Shown piece after piece: positions 59,277 to 64,000 of a DNA stretch of 64,000 nt. The translations under genes and the position numbers were made by a program. Every line of letters begins with the position of its first letter. Position 1 is the first letter of the stretch. The notes under the pieces were generated by a model. It was not told the origin of the DNA. It was given only the letters and a program-made list of their open reading frames with translations, and ran no database searches. The stretch is from Bradyrhizobium barranii subsp. barranii (lineage in GTDB: Bacteria > Pseudomonadota > Alphaproteobacteria > Rhizobiales > Xanthobacteraceae): the NCBI RefSeq assembly GCF_017565645.3, contig NZ_CP086136.1, forward strand, positions 6,059,501-6,123,500, in the 5' to 3' direction.

Positions 59277-60785
59277 TCACTGGAGCAGTGCGGCGGCCTT
59301 CACGGCCGTCACAGCGGTGTTGTAATTGTTGACGAGTTGCTGGACCGAGACGGCCGACATATCGAGCACCGGCTTCGGATAGACGCCGAACAGGATCGTC
59401 AGCGCGATCAGCGGGAACAGCGTCACGCACTCGCGGAAAGTGAGATCCTTCATGCTCGCCAGCGACGGCTTGACCAGCGCCCCGAACACGACCTTGCGGT
59501 ACAGCCACAGCGCGTAGCAGGCCGACAGGATCACGCCGAAGGTCGCGAAGAACGCGGTCGGGATCGAGACCTTGAAGGTGCCGAGCAGCGTCATGAACTC
59601 GCCGACGAAGCCGGAGGTGCCGGGCAGACCGACATTGGCCATGGTGAAGATCATGAAGGTCAGCGCGTAGAGCGGCATCCGGTTGACGAGGCCGCCATAG
59701 GCCGCGATCTCGCGGGTGTGCATGCGGTCGTAGACGATGCCGACGCAGAGGAACAGCGCGCCGGAGACGATGCCGTGCGAGATCATCTGGAACACGCCGC
59801 CGGCGACGCCCTGCATGGTGCCGGCGAAGATGCCCATGGTGACGAAGCCCATATGCGCCACTGACGAGTACGCGATCAGCTTCTTCATGTCCTCCTGCAT
59901 CAGCGCCACCAGCGAGGTGTAGATGATGGCGATGGCCGAGAGCGTGAAGATCAGCGGCGCGAAGTCGTGCGAGGCCAGGGGGAACATCGGCAGCGAGAAG
60001 CGCAGGAAGCCGTAGCCGCCCATCTTCAGCAGGATCGCAGCCAGCACCACCGAGCCCGCGGTCGGCGCCTCGACGTGGGCGTCGGGGAGCCAGGTGTGCA
60101 CCGGCCACATCGGCATCTTCACCGCGAACGAGGCGAAGAAGGCGAGCCACGCCCAGGTCTGCAGGGAGCGCGGCACGGCGGTGTGCATCAGGGTCGGGAT
60201 GTCGGTGGTGCCGCCATTCCAGTACAGCGCCATGATGGCGAGCAGCATCAGCACCGAGCCGAGCAGCGTGTAGAGGAAGAACTTGAACGACGCGTAGACC
60301 CGGCGCGGACCGCCCCAGACGCCGATGATCAGGAACATCGGGATCAGGCCGCCCTCGAAGAACAGGTAGAACAGCACGAGATCGAGCGCCGAGAAGGTGC
60401 CGATCATCAGCGTTTCCAGGATCAGGAACGCCATCATGTATTCGCGGACGCGGTTGGTGATCGCCTTCCAGCTCGCGATGATGCAGAACGGCATGATGGC
60501 GGTGGTCAGGATCACCAGCGGCAGCGAGATGCCGTCGACGCCCATGTGGTAGGTGATGCCGGTGGCGAGCCAGTTCGCCTTCTCGACGAACTGGAAGTCG
60601 GCGCTCGACGGATCGAAGCGCATCACCAGGATCACCGAAACCGCGAAGGTGATCAGCGTGGTCCACAGCGCGATCCAGCGCGCATTGCGCCGGGCCGCCT
60701 CGTCATCGCCTCGGCTGAGATAGACGATCAGCGCGCCAACCAGCGGCAGGAACGTCGTGACCGAAAGGATTGGCCAGGTTGTCAT
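59277..60785 (-). CDS. nuoM: NADH-quinone oxidoreductase subunit M
   Basis: A 502-residue antiporter-like complex I subunit. It shows [42 protein letters not shown] (conserved Glu), [44 protein letters not shown] and [16 protein letters not shown]. All conserved charged residues of the pumping channel are seen. Follows nuoL with no gap. Confidence 0.97.
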   Translation of the reverse strand: MTTWPILSVTTFLPLVGALIVYLSRGDDEAARRNARWIALWTTLITFAVSVILVMRFDPSSADFQFVEKANWLATGITYHMGVDGISLPLVILTTAIMPFCIIASWKAITNRVREYMMAFLILETLMIGTFSALDLVLFYLFFEGGLIPMFLIIGVWGGPRRVYASFKFFLYTLLGSVLMLLAIMALYWNGGTTDIPTLMHTAVPRSLQTWAWLAFFASFAVKMPMWPVHTWLPDAHVEAPTAGSVVLAAILLKMGGYGFLRFSLPMFPLASHDFAPLIFTLSAIAIIYTSLVALMQEDMKKLIAYSSVAHMGFVTMGIFAGTMQGVAGGVFQMISHGIVSGALFLCVGIVYDRMHTREIAAYGGLVNRMPLYALTFMIFTMANVGLPGTSGFVGEFMTLLGTFKVSIPTAFFATFGVILSACYALWLYRKVVFGALVKPSLASMKDLTFRECVTLFPLIALTILFGVYPKPVLDMSAVSVQQLVNNYNTAVTAVKAAALLQ

Positions 60786-62864
60786 TTACTGGCCTCCAAA
60801 GCCGAACATGAACCAGGTGATCAGGCCGGCGGCGCCGATCAGCATGGCGAACGCGTAGTGATAGAGATAGCCGGTCTGGATCTTCACCACGTTGCGGGTG
60901 ACGTCCAGCACGCGGGCCGAGATACCGTCGGGACCGAGACCGTCGATGATGAAGCCATCGCCCTTCTTCCAGAGCTGGTAGCCGATCCACTTCGCCGGAC
61001 GGACGAAGATGACCTCGTAGAGCTCGTCGAAGTACCATTTGTTGAGCAGGAACTGGTACAGCATCGGCTGCGTGTTCGCGAGCTCGACCGGCAGATACGG
61101 CCGGCGGATGTAGAACAGATACGACACCAGGAAGCCCAGCACCATCATCACCGTCGGCAGGATGGCGATGGTCTCGGGGATGTGGTGCATCTCCTCGATG
61201 ATGTGCGGGTTCATCTTCACGGACTCGCGGAAGAACTCCTCGACGCCGTGACCGGCGAACAGCTCCTTGAACGGGAAGCCCGCGACGATCGAGCCGACCG
61301 CGAGAACGCCGATCGGGATCAGTATCCAGAGCGGGGCCTCATGCGCGGCCTCGTAGTGATGCTCGTCATGGGGCTCGCCGTGGAAGGTCTTGAAGATCAG
61401 GCGCCAGGAGTAGAACGAGGTCAGGCCGGCGGCGACGACCGTCATCAGGAAGCCGTACATCGCGAACGGATTATGCGAGGCGTAGGCGGACTCGATGATG
61501 GCGTCCTTGGAGAAATAGCCCGCCGTGAGCGGGAAGCCCGTGAGCGCCAGCGTGCCGATCACCATCACCGCATAGGTGTAGGGGATCTTGCGCCAGAGGC
61601 CGCCCATGTTGCGGATGTCCTGCTCGTGGTGCATCGCGTAGATCACCGAGCCGGAACCCAAGAACAGCAGCGCCTTGAAGAAGGCGTGCGTGAACAGGTG
61701 GAACATGCCGACCGAATAGGCCCCTGCTCCCATCGCCACGAACATGTAGCCGAGCTGCGAACAGGTCGAGTACGCGACGATGCGCTTGATGTCGTTCTGG
61801 ACGAGGCCGATGGTCGCGGCGAAGAACGCCGTGGTGGCGCCGAAGAACATCACGACGGCCTGCGCGTTCGGGGCGAGTTCGAACAGCGGCGACAGGCGCG
61901 CCACCATGAACACGCCGGCGGTGACCATGGTCGCGGCGTGGATCAGCGCGGAGACCGGGGTCGGGCCTTCCATCGCGTCCGGCAACCAGGTGTGCAGCAG
62001 GAACTGCGCCGACTTGCCCATCGCGCCCATGAACAGCAGGAGGCAGGTCAGGGTCAGCGCGTCGGCGTGCCAGCCGAGGAAGTCGATGGTCTTGCCGGTC
62101 AGGCTCGGAGCTGCATGGAAGATGGTCTCGAAATCGGTCGAGCTCGTCAGCATGAAGATCGCGAAAATGCCGAGCGCGAAGCCGAAATCACCGACGCGGT
62201 TGACCACGAAGGCCTTGATCGCCGCCGCGTTCGCCGACGGCTTCTGGTACCAGAAGCCGATCAGGAGATAGCTGGCGAGACCCACGCCTTCCCAGCCGAA
62301 GAACAGCTGCACGAGGTTGTCGGCCGTCACCAGCATCAGCATGGCGAAGGTGAACAGCGAGAGATAGCCGAAGAAGCGCGGCCGGTACGGATCCTCGTCC
62401 ATGTAGCCGATGGAATAGAGGTGCACGAGCGAGGACACGGTCGTCACCACCACCAGCATCACGGCGGTGAGCGTGTCGACCCGCAGCGTCCAGTAGACCT
62501 GGAGGTCGCCCGACATGATCCAGGGCAACAGCGGAATGCGCATGTCGTGGTGCATGAAGCCGACATCGACCAGCGTCATCCAGGACAGCGCCGCCGAGAC
62601 GAACAGCAGCGCGGTCGTGATCAGCTCGGCGCCCCGCGAGCCCGCGGCCGGCGGCTCGTCCGGGCCATGGCCGTGGTCATCGTGAGCGTGATCGTCGTGA
62701 CCATGGTCGTCATGGGCCGCCGACGCATGCGCGTCGCCGTGGCCATGATCGCCGTGATGCTCGACCGCGTCGCCCGAGGGGTTGCGGGCATGCGCGCCGA
62801 ACAGCGCGATCAGGCCAGCAAGGATGGCGCCCAGCAGAGGCAGAAAGACAATCGCCTGAACCAT
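60786..62864 (-). CDS. nuoL: NADH-quinone oxidoreductase subunit L with His-rich loop
   Basis: A 692-residue subunit with 16 or so helices and the lateral helix at the end. Landmarks are [72 protein letters not shown] and [16 protein letters not shown]. Between the first two helices (about residues 25-72) is a His/Asp-rich insertion such as [12 protein letters not shown] and [16 protein letters not shown], with 13 histidines. E. coli NuoL is about 613 residues. The rest is canonical. Confidence 0.96.
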   Translation of the reverse strand: MVQAIVFLPLLGAILAGLIALFGAHARNPSGDAVEHHGDHGHGDAHASAAHDDHGHDDHAHDDHGHGPDEPPAAGSRGAELITTALLFVSAALSWMTLVDVGFMHHDMRIPLLPWIMSGDLQVYWTLRVDTLTAVMLVVVTTVSSLVHLYSIGYMDEDPYRPRFFGYLSLFTFAMLMLVTADNLVQLFFGWEGVGLASYLLIGFWYQKPSANAAAIKAFVVNRVGDFGFALGIFAIFMLTSSTDFETIFHAAPSLTGKTIDFLGWHADALTLTCLLLFMGAMGKSAQFLLHTWLPDAMEGPTPVSALIHAATMVTAGVFMVARLSPLFELAPNAQAVVMFFGATTAFFAATIGLVQNDIKRIVAYSTCSQLGYMFVAMGAGAYSVGMFHLFTHAFFKALLFLGSGSVIYAMHHEQDIRNMGGLWRKIPYTYAVMVIGTLALTGFPLTAGYFSKDAIIESAYASHNPFAMYGFLMTVVAAGLTSFYSWRLIFKTFHGEPHDEHHYEAAHEAPLWILIPIGVLAVGSIVAGFPFKELFAGHGVEEFFRESVKMNPHIIEEMHHIPETIAILPTVMMVLGFLVSYLFYIRRPYLPVELANTQPMLYQFLLNKWYFDELYEVIFVRPAKWIGYQLWKKGDGFIIDGLGPDGISARVLDVTRNVVKIQTGYLYHYAFAMLIGAAGLITWFMFGFGGQ

Positions 62865-62872
62865 GACTGAGC

Positions 62873-63181
62873 TCAGCCCTTCATCAGATTGACGTCCTCA
62901 ACCGCGATCGAGCCGCGGTTGCGGAAATAGACCACCAGGATGGCGAGACCGATCGCGGCTTCCGCAGCCGCAACAGTCAGCACCAGCAATGCGAAGACCT
63001 GGCCGACGATGTCGCCGAGGAAGGTCGAGAATGCCACGAGGTTGATGTTGACCGAGAGCAGGATCAGCTCGATCGACATCAGGATGACGATGATGTTCTT
63101 GCGGTTCAGGAAGATGCCGAGGATCCCGAGCGTGAACAGGATCGCGCCGACCGCCAGATAATGTCCGAGCCCGATCGTCAT
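62873..63181 (-). CDS. nuoK: NADH-quinone oxidoreductase subunit K
   Basis: A 102-residue three-helix subunit: [51 protein letters not shown], then [31 protein letters not shown]. Both conserved membrane glutamates (MSIELILL and AAAEAAIG) are present. The ATG overlaps the nuoJ stop as ATGA; nuoL follows after 8 bp. Confidence 0.96.
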   Translation of the reverse strand: MTIGLGHYLAVGAILFTLGILGIFLNRKNIIVILMSIELILLSVNINLVAFSTFLGDIVGQVFALLVLTVAAAEAAIGLAILVVYFRNRGSIAVEDVNLMKG

Positions 63182-63816
63182 TTCACCCACTCCGCCGCGT
63201 CGCTGTCCTGGAGCCCCTGCCCCGACGCCACCTTGCGCATCGCCATCGCCATCTCGGGCGTGCGTGCATTCTGAACGTTGATGTCCTGCCGCTTCACGTT
63301 CGCCTTGTGGCGCAGCGTCAGCACGATGGCGCCGATCATGGCGACCAGCAGCACCATGCCCGCGAGCTGGAAGTAGTGGATGTACTTCGTATAGAGCACG
63401 AGCCCGAGCGCCTCGGTGTTGCTGACATTGGTCGGGATCGCCGCCGTGATCGTCTTGGAGACGCCGGGGTTGATGACCCAGAAGCCGACGGTGAGCAGCA
63501 GTTCGAACAGGAAGATGCCGCCGATCACGAGGCCCACCGGCAGGTACTCGATGAAGCCCTCGCGCAGCTCGAGGAAGTCGACGTCGAGCATCATGATCAC
63601 GAATAGGAACAGCACCGCGACGGCGCCGACATAGACGACGATCAGGATCATCGCGAGGAATTCGGCGCCCATCAGCACGAACAGGCCGGAGGCGTTGACG
63701 AAGGCCAGGATCAGGTACAGCACGGAGTGCACGGGATTGCGCGAGACAATCACCATCACCGCCGAGGCGACGCAAACGCCGGCGAAGAGATAGAAGAACA
63801 GCGCGGGAAGGATCAT
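63178..63816 (-). CDS. nuoJ: NADH-quinone oxidoreductase subunit J
   Basis: A 212-residue five-helix subunit: [71 protein letters not shown], with the helix-3 [16 protein letters not shown] pi-bulge region intact. The soluble C-terminal tail is as long as usual. It starts 9 bp after the nuoI stop. Confidence 0.95.
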   Translation of the reverse strand: MILPALFFYLFAGVCVASAVMVIVSRNPVHSVLYLILAFVNASGLFVLMGAEFLAMILIVVYVGAVAVLFLFVIMMLDVDFLELREGFIEYLPVGLVIGGIFLFELLLTVGFWVINPGVSKTITAAIPTNVSNTEALGLVLYTKYIHYFQLAGMVLLVAMIGAIVLTLRHKANVKRQDINVQNARTPEMAMAMRKVASGQGLQDSDAAEWVK

Positions 63817-63825
63817 GCTCTCATC

Positions 63826-64000
63826 TCACCGGTACGGCGCGTCGAGCTCGATCGCTTTCGCGATCTCGCGTTCCCAGCGGTCGCCATTGGCGAGCAGCTT
63901 GGCCTTGTCATAGAACAGTTCCTCGCGGGTCTCGGTCGCGAATTCGAAGTTCGGACCTTCGACGATGGCGTCGACCGGACAGGCCTCCTGGCAGAGGCCG
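63826..64000 (-). CDS. nuoI: NADH-quinone oxidoreductase subunit I, C-terminal fragment
   Basis: The last 58 codons of NuoI, cut by the right edge. The visible part starts at [20 protein letters not shown], the second 4Fe-4S motif (CxxxCP), and continues [28 protein letters not shown] to DAPYR and stop. The rest of the gene and the first cluster motif lie outside the window. Confidence 0.95.
   Translation of the reverse strand, partial: GLCQEACPVDAIVEGPNFEFATETREELFYDKAKLLANGDRWEREIAKAIELDAPYR

Noticed and set aside
59967..62870. A 967-residue open frame on the plus strand opposite nuoL and nuoM
   Set aside because: It is Arg/His/Glu rich with no domains and mirrors the codon structure of strongly conserved complex I genes. 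Long antisense frames are common in high-G+C DNA.
1..64000. tRNA, rRNA or intact transposase genes
   Set aside because: None was recognised on either strand while reading the window; the only repeat elements seen are short and non-coding.

Overview
The window looks like a chromosomal segment of a Bradyrhizobium-type alphaproteobacterium (Nitrobacteraceae). The evidence is high G+C coding sequence, several family types common in that group (DUF3551, a DUF6647-like protein, DUF1467), a pcu-type copper acquisition operon like the one described in Bradyrhizobium, sites matching the FixK/FNR consensus, and a run of alphaproteobacterial housekeeping genes. These are dnaE (left edge), lolD-lolC-proS (23.6-27.0 kb) and DUF1467-mce-rnj-birA-nuoN-M-L-K-J-I (54.6-64 kb), all on the minus strand. 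This housekeeping backbone is interrupted by two long accessory stretches.

Region by region. 0-2.2 kb: dnaE N-terminus, a 32-residue membrane microprotein, an outer-membrane beta-barrel gene with a terminator, and two tandem DUF3551 genes. 2.2-6.4 kb: a four-gene minus-strand cluster holding a class III cyclase/TolB-like/TPR protein, a vanadium-haloperoxidase/PAP2-like protein with 24 consecutive glycines, a C70 (AvrRpt2-like) papain-fold protease and an unknown protein. This is my best candidate for an undescribed system. 7-11 kb: an MFS transporter, an HD hydrolase, and a carboxymuconolactone decarboxylase-like gene divergent from a MocR regulator with a palindrome between them. 11-15.4 kb: a ClpP-fold periplasmic protein, a winged-helix/TolB/TPR regulator and an orphan Bug-type binding protein. 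15.7-23.5 kb: small secreted proteins, a protein with the AEVGPQLRLQY signature, a tiny ORF with a sequestered Shine-Dalgarno, relics of DUF3551 and MmyB-type genes, a FixK-boxed DUF1254 gene, an intact MmyB-like regulator and a divergent dehydrogenase.

23.6-27 kb: lolD, lolC, proS. 27.2-34.9 kb: an extended pcu copper operon (DUF2946, TonB receptor, BNR propeller, thioredoxin, PCuAC chaperone, YtkA-like, YcnI, CopC-CopD), mostly joined by start/stop overlaps. 35.3-39.5 kb: a leader terminator, a globin and a complete RbsBAC-type sugar ABC operon. 39.5-43.8 kb: a module of quinone oxidoreductase, thiazoline-carboxylate hydrolase, RidA, glyoxalase-like and LysR genes, bracketed by 70-bp direct repeats. 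43.8-46.2 kb: small genes, including a FixK-boxed secreted protein made of two near-identical repeats, and a DUF1214 relic. 46.4-51.7 kb: a dipeptide-type ABC operon whose second permease seems to lack one membrane helix. 52-54.1 kb: a secreted unknown and a methylthioribose kinase.

Three palindromes matching the FixK/FNR consensus lie 121-140 bp upstream of three separate genes, which suggests that part of the accessory content is expressed in low oxygen. No tRNA, rRNA, CRISPR array or intact transposase was seen. All family calls were made by reading the translated sequence, without database searches.
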